From NCBI RefSeq assembly GCF_900116145.1, contig NZ_FPAB01000001.1, forward strand, positions 496,001 through 560,000: a stretch of DNA of 64,000 nt. The letters are read 5' to 3'. The stretch comes from Streptomyces harbinensis (GTDB lineage Bacteria > Actinomycetota > Actinomycetes > Streptomycetales > Streptomycetaceae). Positions 7,023-16,035 of this stretch are shown here, piece by piece (position 1 is the stretch's first letter; every line of letters begins with the position of its first letter). The notes below the pieces were generated by a model. The model worked only from the letters and a program-made list of their open reading frames with translations. It was not told the DNA's origin and ran no database searches. Made by a program: the position numbers and the translations under genes.

Positions 7023-10000
7023 TCAGCGCAGGCGCAGGCTCTCCGGGGGGCCGAGGTAGCTGGGGCGGAGGCCGCCGGTGTCCGTCACCAGTTTCTGGAC
7101 GATCACCGTGGGGTCGACCATCCACACCTTCAGGGTGTGCCGGCCGGGGACCGGCAGGTCGTGGTGGGTGGTGATCACGATGACGTTGTCGGAGGTCTGC
7201 TGTTCCCACGCGCCGTTCATCGCGGTGGCGTCCGCGCCCGTCGTACCGGTGATGTGCACCCGTTGCGGCGGCTGGTCGTCGAAGGAGACCGCGAACTCCG
7301 GGCCGCCGGTGGGCAGGACGTCGTTGCGCGGCGACAGATACGTCAGCAGGCGGACGCGGCCCGCCGTGAACAGCGTCAGGTCGTACTCCAGGCAGGGGCC
7401 CGTGCCCGGGGCGAAGCGCGGGGCCGTGACCGGGAACGGGGCCATCGCGGCGCCGGTGCGGCCCGCGTCGGGGAGGCGGCGCCAGCGGACGCCGAACGCA
7501 CCGACCGAGCGCGTCCAGTGGCCGGCCTCGATGGAGACGTAGCCGTCCGCCTCGATGAAGCCCCTCAGCTCGCGGCGGCGCGCCCGTGGGTGATGGACCG
7601 GCACCACGACGCGGGCCGCCGCACCGTCCGGGCCGCGCACGGTGAGGACGGCGCTGCTCCGGCCCCTGGGGGCCCGGGACCAGTCGGCCGTGACGGTGAT
7701 CCGGAGCTGGTCGCCGGTCAGCCCGGCGTGCTGGGACGGGGCCAGCCAGGGCTCCGAGGAGGTGATCGTCCAGGAGAGCGGGGCGCGGCCCCGGTTGAAG
7801 ACCTCCAGGTACGGTGCGGGGTCCGCCCGGTACGGCGAGAGTTCGGGAAGGGTCAGCGGCTCCCGGGTGCCGGGCCACCACGCCGTCGAGCCGTCCACCG
7901 CCACGCCCAGCGCGGCCCGTTCCGGGAGTTCGATGCGGCGCACCGGGGGGTGGAGGGCGTCCGGGCCGGCGGCGTCCGGGTCGCCGTGGCCGGTCTCGGG
8001 CCGGGTCCGGAAGCCGCGCCAGGTGCCGCCCGCCAGCGTGGTGTTCCAGTAGTCCGTCATCGCCAGGTCGTCCGCACACCGCGCCTCGGCCGCGTCGGCC
8101 AGGGTGTTGGTGGCGGCCCGGCCCTCGCGGGCGTAGCGCAGGTTCGTGAACTGGGCGGCGCGCAGCGCGTACAGGTTGGCGGTGGCCTCCACCTGGTACT
8201 GCACCAGCTGGTAGTAGGCGTCCCGCAGGTCGGCGGGGAGGGTGTGGGCGATCCGTTCCGCCCGGTCGTCCAGTTGCTCCCAGGCGTCGGTGACGCGTTC
8301 CAGCTCGCGGTAGTTCTCCAGGGAGTAGGGGATCGCCGCGTCGTCGCAGCGCGCTTCCCCGGTGTCCGGGTCGCGGGTGGTCCGGCGGGTCGGCGGTTCC
8401 GGCTCGCGGCGCGACTGGAGCAGGCCGTAGGTGTGCAGCACCTCGGCGATACCGGGCGCGTGCCGGGGGCCGAAGTGCGTGGCAGCGTACGCGCGTTCCC
8501 ACTCCCCCAGCCGTTCCAGCGGCAGACCGCCCGGGTCCCAGGCGTAGTCCAGGAAGAACTGGAGCGGCAGTTCCCGCCCCTTCAGACCGCCGCCGTCGGC
8601 GATCCACAGCCGGCCGATGCCGTACCGGTGGGCCAGATGCAGTTGCTCCCAGGCGGCGGCGAGGCTGGTGGTATCGGCCCCGGTGGTGGTGCCCGCGGCG
8701 CCGGTGTGGCCGAGGTGGTGGTACAGGCCGTAGCCGCCGGGGCGTTCGGGCAGGTCGGGGTCGGGGAGCGTGCGCAGGTTGCCCCGGGTGTCGTCGCAGA
8801 GGACGACGGTGACGTCGTCGGGTGGGCGCAGGCCCCGCTCCCAGGAGCGCTGCGCCCCGTCGCCGAGGATGTGGACCTGTGGGGTGCCGAGCGTGCCCGC
8901 GGCCCGCAGGATGTCGCGCTGGGCGGCGATGATCGCTTCCATGAGGCGGATGCGCTCGCCGTCCGGCAGGCCGGTGTCCTCGTCGCCGCGCATGCCGAGG
9001 GTGACGATGCCCTCGATGTGCTGTTCCGTCATGCGGCGGATGCCCTCCGCCCAGTGGCGGCGGACGGCCGGGCCGTTGCGGTGGAAGCTCCAGGCGCCGT
9101 TGCCGCCGTACGGGTCGGTGCCGTCACCGGCGTGCCGGTGCCACTCCCCGGCGGCGCGCATCATGGGGCTCTCGGGCGAGGTGCCCAGCACCACGCCGTA
9201 CGCGGTGGCGGTGGCGTGGTTGGCGGCGTCGTCCTCGGCGAAGGCGCGGCCCCGTGCGGCCGGCCACAGGCAGTTGGCCTTCAGCCGCAGCATCAGTTCG
9301 AAGACGCGGGCGTAGAAGGCGCTGGTGAAGCCGCCGGGGTGGCCGGGCGCGTGGCCGGGGCCGAAGTGGGCGGGGGCCCAGATGCCGAGCCCCGGGTGTC
9401 CGTTGTCGAGGGAGAAGCCGCGGTACTTGACGGCCGGGGTGCCCTGGGTGTGCCGGCCGGGGAGGACGTGGACGCGGGGGCGGCGGCGGGCGGGGATGTC
9501 GTTCCACCAGTACCAGGGGGAGACACCGAGTTGCCGGGACAGCTCGTACACGCCGTAGATGGTGCCGCGCTGGTCGCTTCCGGTGATGACCAGGGCGCGG
9601 GGGACGCCGGGGGCGGGGTCGGTGACGATCTGCTGGAGGCTGGTCTCCCAGCGGCCCTCGATGCCGCGGACGTCGAGCCGGCCGGTGGCGATCAGCCGGT
9701 CGATCAGGGGGCTGCGGCCGATGGTGCCGATGAGGACGGGGGCGCCCTCGGCCGGGTCGGGGAGCCGGTCCCGGTGGTGGACGGCGGGGGCGGTGCCGGT
9801 GACGCGCTCGATGTCGTCGCGCAGGTCGGCGGTGACGCGCAGGACGCCGGGGTGGTCGGCGGTGCTGACCACCAGGGGCGCGGTCCGGCCCCGGTCGGCG
9901 AGGGTGAGGGCGCCGGGTTGCCAGGTGGTGGCGACGAAGGAGGTGGGGCGGCGTCCGGTGGTGGGGGGCGAGGGGGTGGCGGCGGGCACGGCGGCGGTCG

Positions 10001-10037
10001 GCGGAAGCGGGCTCGGGTACGCGCGGCGGCTCGTCAT
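7023..10037 (-). CDS. Glycosyl hydrolase 115 family protein
   Basis: 1004 residues. A proline-rich N-terminus without a clear signal peptide is followed by GH115 blocks: IVTGSDQRGTIYGVYELSRQ-type segment, GVSPWYWWNDIPA, FYARVFELMLRLKANCLWPA, LGMRGDEDTG, LCDDTRGNLRTLP and GLYHHLGH. GH115 enzymes remove 4-O-methyl-glucuronic acid from xylan. The C-terminal ~200 residues form the usual beta-sandwich ending GRHTLKVWMVDPTVIVQKLV. The conserved FxNDE.P motif after KYRG is altered (FSLDNGHPGLGIW), so activity or substrate may differ. It ends 14 bp from the convergent ATP-binding gene. Confidence 0.85.
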   Translation of the reverse strand: MTSRRAYPSPLPPTAAVPAATPSPPTTGRRPTSFVATTWQPGALTLADRGRTAPLVVSTADHPGVLRVTADLRDDIERVTGTAPAVHHRDRLPDPAEGAPVLIGTIGRSPLIDRLIATGRLDVRGIEGRWETSLQQIVTDPAPGVPRALVITGSDQRGTIYGVYELSRQLGVSPWYWWNDIPARRRPRVHVLPGRHTQGTPAVKYRGFSLDNGHPGLGIWAPAHFGPGHAPGHPGGFTSAFYARVFELMLRLKANCLWPAARGRAFAEDDAANHATATAYGVVLGTSPESPMMRAAGEWHRHAGDGTDPYGGNGAWSFHRNGPAVRRHWAEGIRRMTEQHIEGIVTLGMRGDEDTGLPDGERIRLMEAIIAAQRDILRAAGTLGTPQVHILGDGAQRSWERGLRPPDDVTVVLCDDTRGNLRTLPDPDLPERPGGYGLYHHLGHTGAAGTTTGADTTSLAAAWEQLHLAHRYGIGRLWIADGGGLKGRELPLQFFLDYAWDPGGLPLERLGEWERAYAATHFGPRHAPGIAEVLHTYGLLQSRREPEPPTRRTTRDPDTGEARCDDAAIPYSLENYRELERVTDAWEQLDDRAERIAHTLPADLRDAYYQLVQYQVEATANLYALRAAQFTNLRYAREGRAATNTLADAAEARCADDLAMTDYWNTTLAGGTWRGFRTRPETGHGDPDAAGPDALHPPVRRIELPERAALGVAVDGSTAWWPGTREPLTLPELSPYRADPAPYLEVFNRGRAPLSWTITSSEPWLAPSQHAGLTGDQLRITVTADWSRAPRGRSSAVLTVRGPDGAAARVVVPVHHPRARRRELRGFIEADGYVSIEAGHWTRSVGAFGVRWRRLPDAGRTGAAMAPFPVTAPRFAPGTGPCLEYDLTLFTAGRVRLLTYLSPRNDVLPTGGPEFAVSFDDQPPQRVHITGTTGADATAMNGAWEQQTSDNVIVITTHHDLPVPGRHTLKVWMVDPTVIVQKLVTDTGGLRPSYLGPPESLRLR

Positions 10038-10132
10038 GAACGCGATAATTTCCGGGATTTTTCCGGAAGGTAAGAGGGCGGGAATCCGAAAGTTTTCCGG
10101 CGCTCCCGCCCCCTGGCCCTGGTCATACGGAC

Positions 10133-10735
10133 CTACCGGCTCGGCGCCCGGAAGGAGTCGAGCAGATAGCCGGCCAGCCGGCGGGACGCGGCGGCCGGGT
10201 CGCCGGAGGAGCTCTCGACGATGCCGCAGTTGGCCCGGAGCGCCAGCAGCAGATCGGCGGGCCGGAAGTCGGCGCGCAGCCGGCCGGCCGCCTGGGCGCG
10301 GCGGACGAGTTCGGCGAGGTCGCGTCCGGCGCGGGCCCGCTGCCGGGCCAGCTCAGGGTGGTGCGGGAAGCGGGAGACGACGGCCGCCGTGAAGCCCCGC
10401 TCGGCGACCTGGAGGGCGAACAGCCGCTCGACCAGTGTCCGGAACCCGTCCCACGGGTCCGGGTCGGCCAGTGCCTCGTCCAGCACCCCCACGCAGGTGG
10501 CCAGTTGTCCGGAGAACACCTCCGCCACCAGCGCGTCGCGGGTGGGGAACCGGCGGTACAGGGTGGCGACGCCGACGCCCGCGCGGCGCGCGACGGTGGT
10601 CATCGGGACGTCGATGCCGCGTTCGGCGAACACCGCCCCGGCGGCGGCCAGGATGCGTTCGCGGTTGTGCCGGGCGTCCGCCCGCAGCGCCTCCGGCGGC
10701 GGGACCGGCGGGTTCTGAGAGGGCTGACCTGGCAT
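10133..10735 (-). CDS. TetR/AcrR family regulator
   Basis: 200 residues. The N-terminal HTH (RERILAAAGAVFAERGIDV, then TTVARRAGVGVATLYRRFP) is a typical TetR DNA-binding domain; the rest is an alpha-helical ligand-binding half. The ATG at 10735 places the HTH ~20 residues in; a longer open frame upstream codes nothing recognisable. It is divergent from the oxidoreductase at 10795, and a 30-bp palindrome lies between them, so this protein probably represses that gene and itself. Confidence 0.85.
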   Translation of the reverse strand: MPGQPSQNPPVPPPEALRADARHNRERILAAAGAVFAERGIDVPMTTVARRAGVGVATLYRRFPTRDALVAEVFSGQLATCVGVLDEALADPDPWDGFRTLVERLFALQVAERGFTAAVVSRFPHHPELARQRARAGRDLAELVRRAQAAGRLRADFRPADLLLALRANCGIVESSSGDPAAASRRLAGYLLDSFRAPSR

Positions 10736-10749
10736 GTCTCTCACTTTAC

Positions 10750-10779
10750 GGCCAAGTGGAGGGCCCCTTCCGGTTGGCC
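10750..10779. promoter_or_regulatory. Palindromic operator between TetR and oxidoreductase genes
   Basis: The arms GGCCAAGTGGAGGG (10750-10763) and CCTTCCGGTTGGCC (10766-10779) match as an inverted repeat at 11 of 14 positions, with GGCCAA/TTGGCC at the outer ends. It occupies the centre of the 59-bp divergent spacer, ideal for one dimer-pair to control both genes. Confidence 0.6.
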
Positions 10780-10794
10780 TCCTAGCGTGAGCGC

Positions 10795-11739
10795 ATGAAC
10801 GAGATGCGCGCCGCGCTGTACGACCGCTACGGACCGCCCGAGGTGCTGTACGAGGGCACCGTCCCGACACCCGTGCCCCGGCCCGGCGAGGTGCTGGTAC
10901 GGGTGCACGCCGCCGGCGTCAACGGCGGTGACCTGCACACCAGGGCAGGCCGGGTGAAGGTGGTGACCGGCCGCCGGTTCCCGCAGCGCACCGGGATCGA
11001 CTTCACCGGGGAGATCGTGGGCCCGGGGCCCGCGTCCGGGGCCCGGGTGTGGGGGCTGCTGCCGCGCGGGGGATTCGGCAGCGCGGCCGAGTACGTGACC
11101 GTGCGGCCCCGGCAGCTCTCGCTCGCCCCGGCCGGTCTCTCCCCGGCCGAGGCCGCCGCGCTGCCCGGCACCGGCACCACCGCGCTGCGCGCCCTGCGGG
11201 ACGAGGCACGGCTGCGCCCCGGTGAGCGGCTGCTGGTACGCGGCGCGGCCGGCGGTGTCGGCTCGATGGCGGTGCAGTTCGGCAAGGTGTTCGGGGCGCA
11301 TGTCACGGCGCTGGCCGGCGGCCGGAACCTGGATCTGGTACGGGAGCTGGGCGCGGACGAGGCGTACGACTACGCGAGGACCAGCCCCGCCGAGCTGGGG
11401 CGCTTCGATGTCGTCCTGGACGCCGTGGGCAGCGAACCGGAGGTGTGGCGGGGGCTGCTGGCCCGGGACGGCGGGCGGATGGTGGCCGTCGCCTTCGACA
11501 CCGGGCGTCCGCTGCGGTCGGTGGCGTATCTGCTGTTCACCCGGCGGGTGCGGTTCTTCAGCGGCAACCCGCGGCATCCACAGCTCGCCGAGCTGGCCGG
11601 GTTCGCCGAACGCGGGGAGATCCGGCCGGTGGTGGACACCGTGTTCCCGCTGGAGCGGATCGCGGACGCGCACCGGGCGCTGGAGGCGGGCGGGGTGCGC
11701 GGCAAGCACATCGTCGAGGTGGTGGCCGATGCGGCATGA
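10795..11739 (+). CDS. Zinc-independent quinone-oxidoreductase-type MDR protein
   Basis: 314 residues, medium-chain dehydrogenase/reductase of the NADPH:quinone reductase class. The N-terminal GroES-like half ([22 protein letters not shown]) leads to a Rossmann half with [23 protein letters not shown], an NAD(P)H-binding AAxGGVG loop. The zinc-ligand cysteines of alcohol dehydrogenases are absent. The stop overlaps the fdhD start (ATGA at 11736), so the two are co-transcribed. Control is probably by the divergent TetR protein. The substrate is not readable. Confidence 0.85.
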   Translation: MNEMRAALYDRYGPPEVLYEGTVPTPVPRPGEVLVRVHAAGVNGGDLHTRAGRVKVVTGRRFPQRTGIDFTGEIVGPGPASGARVWGLLPRGGFGSAAEYVTVRPRQLSLAPAGLSPAEAAALPGTGTTALRALRDEARLRPGERLLVRGAAGGVGSMAVQFGKVFGAHVTALAGGRNLDLVRELGADEAYDYARTSPAELGRFDVVLDAVGSEPEVWRGLLARDGGRMVAVAFDTGRPLRSVAYLLFTRRVRFFSGNPRHPQLAELAGFAERGEIRPVVDTVFPLERIADAHRALEAGGVRGKHIVEVVADAA

Positions 11740-12608
11740 TGGCCGGCATGGGACGGGTCACCGAACGCCGGCGGGTGGTACGGATCAGGGACGGGGCGGT
11801 CACCGAACGCGCCGACACCCTGGTGGGTGAGGAGCCGCTGGAGATCCGGGTCGGCGGCCGGCCGCTGGCCGTCACGATGCGCACCCCGGGCGACGACTTC
11901 GCGCTGGCGACCGGCTTCCTGGTCAGCGAGGGGGTGGTGGCGCGGGCGGACGAGGTGGCCCGGGTCATGTACTGCGCGGGCGCGACGGCGGACGGCTCGA
12001 ACACGTACAACGTCGTGGACGTCCGGCTGGCGGACGGGGTGGCCCCGCCGGACGCCTCCCTCCAGCGCAACGTCTACACCACCTCCTCCTGCGGGCTGTG
12101 CGGCAAGGCGTCGCTGGACGCGGTACGGACCACCGCCCGCTGGCCGCTGCCGCTGACCGGCGGTCCTGCCCTCACCCCGCGGCTGCTGGCCGCGCTGCCG
12201 GAGCGGCTGCGCGCGCACCAGCGGGTGTTCGCGCGCACCGGCGGGCTGCACGCGGCGGCGCTGTTCGACGGCGGCGGGGAGTTGCTGGACGTCCGGGAGG
12301 ACGTGGGGCGGCACAACGCCGTCGACAAGGTGGTGGGCCGGGCGCTGGGCGCGGGGCTGCTGCCGCTGGCGGACACGGTGCTGCTGGTGTCGGGGCGGGC
12401 CTCCTTCGAGCTGGTGCAGAAGGCGGTGATGGCCGGGATCCCGGCGCTGGCGGCGGTGTCGGCGCCGTCCTCGCTGGCCGTGGAGCTGGCGGCCGAGGCC
12501 GGTCTGACGCTGGTCGGCTTTCTGCGCGGGACGTCGATGAACGTCTACGCCGGGGCGGAGCGGCTGGAACTGCCGCCGGAGGCGTCCGGGCCGCCCGGGC
12601 CGTCCTGA
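11736..12608 (+). CDS. fdhD: Formate dehydrogenase accessory sulfurtransferase FdhD
   Basis: 290 residues. FdhD moves sulfur from a cysteine desulfurase to the molybdenum cofactor of formate dehydrogenase. The sequence shows the family motif [13 protein letters not shown] with the CxxC pair, [34 protein letters not shown] and the C-terminal [12 protein letters not shown]. It overlaps the preceding reductase by 4 bp; ATGs at 11736, 11739 and 11748 are all possible starts, with the first having GAGGTGG about 11 bp upstream. No formate dehydrogenase gene is in the window. The 3' end overlaps the opposing transporter gene by 64 bp. Confidence 0.93.
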   Translation: MMAGMGRVTERRRVVRIRDGAVTERADTLVGEEPLEIRVGGRPLAVTMRTPGDDFALATGFLVSEGVVARADEVARVMYCAGATADGSNTYNVVDVRLADGVAPPDASLQRNVYTTSSCGLCGKASLDAVRTTARWPLPLTGGPALTPRLLAALPERLRAHQRVFARTGGLHAAALFDGGGELLDVREDVGRHNAVDKVVGRALGAGLLPLADTVLLVSGRASFELVQKAVMAGIPALAAVSAPSSLAVELAAEAGLTLVGFLRGTSMNVYAGAERLELPPEASGPPGPS

Positions 12609-13648
12609 CCTTCCGGGCCGCCGGATCCACCCGGGCCGGACGGACCGCCCGGTCCGCCCCGGTCGCCCGGGCCGTCCGGTTCCCCCGGCGCCTCCGCCGA
12701 CCAGCGGCGGGCCAGGAAGGCGCAGACCAGCAGTTGCAGCTGGTGGAAGAGCATGAGCGGCAGCACGGCGAGCGCCGTCTGTTCGGGGAAGATCACCCCG
12801 GCCATCGGCAGTCCTGCCGCCAGGGACTTCTTCGACCCGGCGAAGGTGATGGCGATCCGGTCGCCGCGCCCGAAGCCAAGCCGCCCGGCGCCCCGGGTGG
12901 TCAGCACCAGCATCACGGTGAGCAGCACGCCTTCCACCGCGAGGAGCGCCAGCAGCCGCCCCCAGCTGGCCTCGGACCAGATGTTCTCGTTCATGCCCTC
13001 GCTGAACGCGGCATAGACGACCACCAGGATCGAGCCGCGGTCCACGGTCATCACCAGCAGCCGGTGCCGGGTGATGAACCCGCCGATCCAGCGGCGCAGC
13101 AGCTGCCCGGCGAGGAACGGGAGCAGCAGCTGGCCGCCGATGGACAGCAGCGAGTCCGCGCTGATCCCCGCGCTCGCGCCGATGAACGCGGCGGCCAGCA
13201 GCGGGGTGAGGACGATGCCCGCTATCGAGGAGAACGACCCGGCCGCGATGGCCCCGGCCACGTTGCCGCGGGCGATGGAGGTGAAGGCGATCGAGGACTG
13301 CACGGTGGAGGGCACCAGGCACAGGAACAGCAGCCCGGTGTACAGGTCGTCGGTGATCAGCCAGGGCACCAGGCCGCGGGCGGCCAGGCCCAGCAGCGGG
13401 AAGACGAGGAACGTGCAGCCCAGGATGGTGAGGTGCAGCCGCCAGTGCCGCACCCCGTCCAGGGCGTCGCGGGTGGAGAGCCGGGCGCCGTAGAGGAAGA
13501 ACAGCAGGCCGATGAAGACCTTGGTGGCCCCGTCCACCACCTCCTGGGCGCCGCCGCCGACCGGGAACAGCGCCGCCAGTCCGACGGTTGTCATCAGGAG
13601 CAACAGGAAAGGGTCGATGAACCGGGTCAATGCACGCACTCGCGCCAT
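12545..13648 (-). CDS. BASS-family transporter (bile acid:sodium symporter fold) with G/P/D-rich tail
   Basis: 367 residues with about nine to ten hydrophobic helices, starting [20 protein letters not shown]. Features of the YfeH-like SBF group include [19 protein letters not shown] and [18 protein letters not shown], the two unwound cross-over regions. These carriers move organic anions with sodium; the substrate is unknown. The last ~50 residues are a low-complexity G/P/D tail with collagen-like GGPxGP steps, and its codons run antisense through the end of fdhD. Core length is normal, so the tail is an addition. Confidence 0.85.
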   Translation of the reverse strand: MARVRALTRFIDPFLLLLMTTVGLAALFPVGGGAQEVVDGATKVFIGLLFFLYGARLSTRDALDGVRHWRLHLTILGCTFLVFPLLGLAARGLVPWLITDDLYTGLLFLCLVPSTVQSSIAFTSIARGNVAGAIAAGSFSSIAGIVLTPLLAAAFIGASAGISADSLLSIGGQLLLPFLAGQLLRRWIGGFITRHRLLVMTVDRGSILVVVYAAFSEGMNENIWSEASWGRLLALLAVEGVLLTVMLVLTTRGAGRLGFGRGDRIAITFAGSKKSLAAGLPMAGVIFPEQTALAVLPLMLFHQLQLLVCAFLARRWSAEAPGEPDGPGDRGGPGGPSGPGGSGGPEGQDGPGGPDASGGSSSRSAPA

Positions 13649-13717
13649 TGTGCCCCCCGCCCTGGTCAGGTGCGCCGCCGGGCCGGATCATGGACGATAA
13701 GCACCGCACTACAAAGC

Positions 13718-13732
13718 GATCGGATTCCGATC
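13718..13732. promoter_or_regulatory. 15-bp palindrome upstream of aldo/keto reductase
   Basis: GATCGG-ATT-CCGATC is a perfect 6-bp inverted repeat with a 3-bp centre, 22 bp before the GTG start at 13754 and inside the divergent spacer shared with the transporter gene. It looks like a repressor site; no cognate regulator is adjacent. Confidence 0.35.
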
Positions 13733-13753
13733 AGAAGAAGGACTGATTCGTAC

Positions 13754-14587
13754 GTGAGCAGCGTTCCCCATGTCACTCTGAACAACGGCGAAGAGATCCC
13801 GCAGCTGGGCTTCGGCGTGTGGCAGGTCCCCGACGACCAGGCCACCGACGCCGTGAACCACGCCCTGGAGGCGGGCTACCGCCACATCGACACCGCGGCG
13901 ATCTACCGCAACGAGGTCGGCACCGGCAAGGCGCTGGCCGCCTCGGGGCTGCCGCGTGAGGAGCTGTTCGTCACCACCAAGCTGTGGAACTCCGACCACG
14001 GCCGCGACGACGCCCTGCGCGCCATCGACGTGTCGCTGGAGAAGCTGGGTCTGGAGTACGTCGACCTGTACCTGATCCACTGGCCGACCCCGATGTACGA
14101 CCAGTACGTCGAGGCATGGCAGGCGCTGGAGCAGATCTACGCGGACGGCAAGGCCAAGGCGATCGGCGTCTCCAACTTCCGCCCCGCGCACCTGCGCCGG
14201 GTGCTGGACGAGACGAACATCGTCCCCGCCATCAACCAGATCGAGCTGCACCCCAACTTCGTGCAGGCCGAGTCCCGCGGCGTGCACGCCGAACTGGGCA
14301 TCGCCACCGAGGCGTACTCCCCGCTCGGCTCGGGCAAGGGCCTGCTGGACGACCCGCAGCTCGCCGAGATCGGCGCCAAGTACGGCAAGACCCCGGCCCA
14401 GGTGGTGCTGCGCTGGCACCTCCAGCTCGGGAACGTCGTGATCCCCAAGTCGGTGACCCCGGCCCGGATCAAGGAGAACTTCGACGTCTTCGGCTTCGAG
14501 CTGGCGCCCGAAGACCTGGCGGCGGTCACCGCCCTGGACACCGGGACCCGGGTCGGCGCCGACCCGGAGACGGCCGCGTTCCGGTAA
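13754..14587 (+). CDS. Aldo/keto reductase (2,5-diketo-D-gluconate reductase type)
   Basis: 277 residues from GTG 13754, with GAAGGA about 12 bp upstream. Visible AKR signatures: the GYRHIDTAAIYRNE block (catalytic D and Y), TTKLWN (catalytic K), LYLIHWP (catalytic H), GKAKAIGVSNF and the cofactor motif VIPKSVTPARIKEN. It reduces aldehydes or ketones with NADPH in the cytosol. The gene is monocistronic; a strong hairpin follows at 14631-14668. Confidence 0.92.
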   Translation: MSSVPHVTLNNGEEIPQLGFGVWQVPDDQATDAVNHALEAGYRHIDTAAIYRNEVGTGKALAASGLPREELFVTTKLWNSDHGRDDALRAIDVSLEKLGLEYVDLYLIHWPTPMYDQYVEAWQALEQIYADGKAKAIGVSNFRPAHLRRVLDETNIVPAINQIELHPNFVQAESRGVHAELGIATEAYSPLGSGKGLLDDPQLAEIGAKYGKTPAQVVLRWHLQLGNVVIPKSVTPARIKENFDVFGFELAPEDLAAVTALDTGTRVGADPETAAFR

Positions 14588-14602
14588 ATCCGGAATCCGG
14601 AC

Positions 14603-14629
14603 CCATCCGGGCCGCCAGCGGCTACGAAT
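14603..14629 (+). promoter_or_regulatory. SigK-type promoter of sigK (autoregulatory)
   Basis: CCATCC (14603-14608), a 15-bp spacer, then ACGAAT (14624-14629), followed by G. The same two elements at the same spacing precede the FAD-oxidase operon and the molybdopterin gene. As I recall, mycobacterial SigK promoters carry CCATCC and CCGAAT elements, so this is probably the autoregulated promoter of the sigma gene. Confidence 0.65.
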
Positions 14630-14630
14630 G

Positions 14631-14668
14631 ACGGGTGGCACCCACGCCGGGGCGCGGGTGCCACCCGT
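14631..14668 (+). terminator. Perfect 13-bp stem hairpin after the aldo/keto reductase
   Basis: ACGGGTGGCACCC (14631-14643) and GGGTGCCACCCGT (14656-14668) pair perfectly around a 12-nt loop. It fits an intrinsic terminator for the reductase gene, yet it lies immediately downstream of the putative sigK -10 element, so it may overlap the sigK transcription start and leader. Confidence 0.6.
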
Positions 14669-14697
14669 TCCGTACGCCGACCACCGGAGACCCCTCC

Positions 14698-15285
14698 ATG
14701 GAGCCAGTGCCCACCGATCTGCCCGCTCCGGGCCCGCCCGCGCCCGAGCTGGGCGCCCTGCTGGCGCTGGTCGCGCAGGGCGACCAGGACGCGTTCGGCG
14801 CCGTGTACGACCGGGTCGCGGGACCCGTACTCGGCCTGGTGCGCAGCGTGCTGCGCGACCCCGCGCAGTCGGAGGAGGTCGCCCAGGAGGTCCTGGTCGA
14901 GGTCTGGCGCCGCGCCGCCGCCTACTCCCCCGACCGCGGCACCCCGATGGCCTGGATCATGACGCTGGCGCACCGCAGGGCGGTGGACCGGGTGCGCTCC
15001 GCGCAGGCGGCCAGCGACCGCGAGCACCGGGCGGCGCTGCTGGACCACACCCCCGCCTACGACGAGGTCACCGAACGGGTGGAGGCCCGGCTGGAACGGG
15101 AGCAGGTACGCCGCTGCATGGGCGGGCTCACCGAACGGCAGCGGCAGTCGGTGACCCTCGCCTACTACCGGGGGCTGACCTATCGCGAGGTGGCCGAGGT
15201 GCTGGCGCTGCCGCTGGGCACGGTGAAGACCCGGCTGCGCGACGGGCTGATCCGGCTGCGTGACTGCCTGGGAGTGACGGCATGA
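14698..15285 (+). CDS. sigK: ECF sigma factor, SigK-like
   Basis: 195 residues, ATG preceded by GGAGAC. Region 2 (QDAFGAVYDRVAGPVLGLV, EEVAQEVLVEVWRRAA, GTPMAWIMTLAHRRAVDRVR) and region 4 (LTERQRQSVTLAYYRGLTYREVAEVLALPLGTVKTRLRDGL) are complete. It overlaps the anti-sigma gene by 4 bp. Two cysteines, Cys140 and Cys190, flank region 4 with a spacing of 50, the same spacing as the redox-active pair I recall in M. tuberculosis SigK (133 and 183). The gene neighbourhood (RskA, DUF1295, methyltransferase, DUF1365, FAD oxidase) mirrors Rv0444c-Rv0449c. Confidence 0.88.
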   Translation: MEPVPTDLPAPGPPAPELGALLALVAQGDQDAFGAVYDRVAGPVLGLVRSVLRDPAQSEEVAQEVLVEVWRRAAAYSPDRGTPMAWIMTLAHRRAVDRVRSAQAASDREHRAALLDHTPAYDEVTERVEARLEREQVRRCMGGLTERQRQSVTLAYYRGLTYREVAEVLALPLGTVKTRLRDGLIRLRDCLGVTA

Positions 15286-16025
15286 GTGTCGAGGACGTGC
15301 ACACCCTCAGCGGGGCCTACGCGCTGGACGCGCTGCCCGCCCCGGAGCGCGAGGAGTTCGAGCGGCACCTGGAGCGCTGCGAGGCGTGCGCCCGGGAGGT
15401 GCGGGAGCTGTCCGAGACCGCGGCCCGGCTGGCCGGCGCGGTGGCCCTCGCCCCGCCGACCGCGCTGCGCGACCGGGTGATGGGGCGGATCGGCACCGTA
15501 CGGCAGGACCCGCCGCCCGGCGCGTTCGGCGGGCTGCGCCGCCGCACCCGGCGGATGCTGCCCGGCCTGGCGCTGGCCGCCGCGCTGGCGGCGGCGGCGC
15601 TGGGCGGCACCACCGTGTGGCAGTGGCAGTCGGCGCGCGACGCGCAGCGCGAGGTGCAGCAGGCGCAGGAACACGCCGCGCTGCTGGCGCAGGTGCTCGC
15701 CGCGCCGGACGCCGTGGTGAGCAGCGGTGCGCTGCCGGGCGGCGGCACCGGCACCGTGGTGGTCTCCGCCGGGACGAATCGCGCGGCGTTCATGACCTCC
15801 GGAATGCCGGCTCCGCCGGACGGCATGGTGTACCAGTTGTGGTTCGACGATCACGGTGCGATGCGGCCCGCCGGGCTGCTCGACCCCGCGGCGCCGGACG
15901 AGGCCGTGCTGATGGACGGCGCGCTGGACGGCGCGGACGGCATGGGCATCACGCTGGAGCCCGCGGGCGGTTCTCCGCAGCCGACATCCGATCCGCTGGC
16001 CGTCATGGAGTTCCCCAGCGCCTAG
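15282..16025 (+). CDS. rskA: Anti-sigma K factor, RskA-like
   Basis: 247 residues, translationally coupled to sigK (ATGA). The cytoplasmic N-terminus has the zinc-binding anti-sigma signature H29-x3-C33-x2-C36 within RHLERCEACAREV; one transmembrane helix lies at about residues 88-108 (LPGLALAAALAAAALGG); the extracytoplasmic RskA domain contains VVVSAGTNRAAFMTSGMPAPP and MVYQLWF. It should hold SigK at the membrane until cleaved or released. Length and order match the RskA family. Confidence 0.88.
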   Translation: MSVEDVHTLSGAYALDALPAPEREEFERHLERCEACAREVRELSETAARLAGAVALAPPTALRDRVMGRIGTVRQDPPPGAFGGLRRRTRRMLPGLALAAALAAAALGGTTVWQWQSARDAQREVQQAQEHAALLAQVLAAPDAVVSSGALPGGGTGTVVVSAGTNRAAFMTSGMPAPPDGMVYQLWFDDHGAMRPAGLLDPAAPDEAVLMDGALDGADGMGITLEPAGGSPQPTSDPLAVMEFPSA

Positions 16026-16035
16026 GAGCACCGAG

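Noticed and set aside
6921-10073. A 1050-codon open frame on the plus strand opposite the GH115 gene
   Set aside because: It is the antisense shadow of a high-GC gene: biased composition, no domains, and the minus strand encodes a complete GH115 protein.
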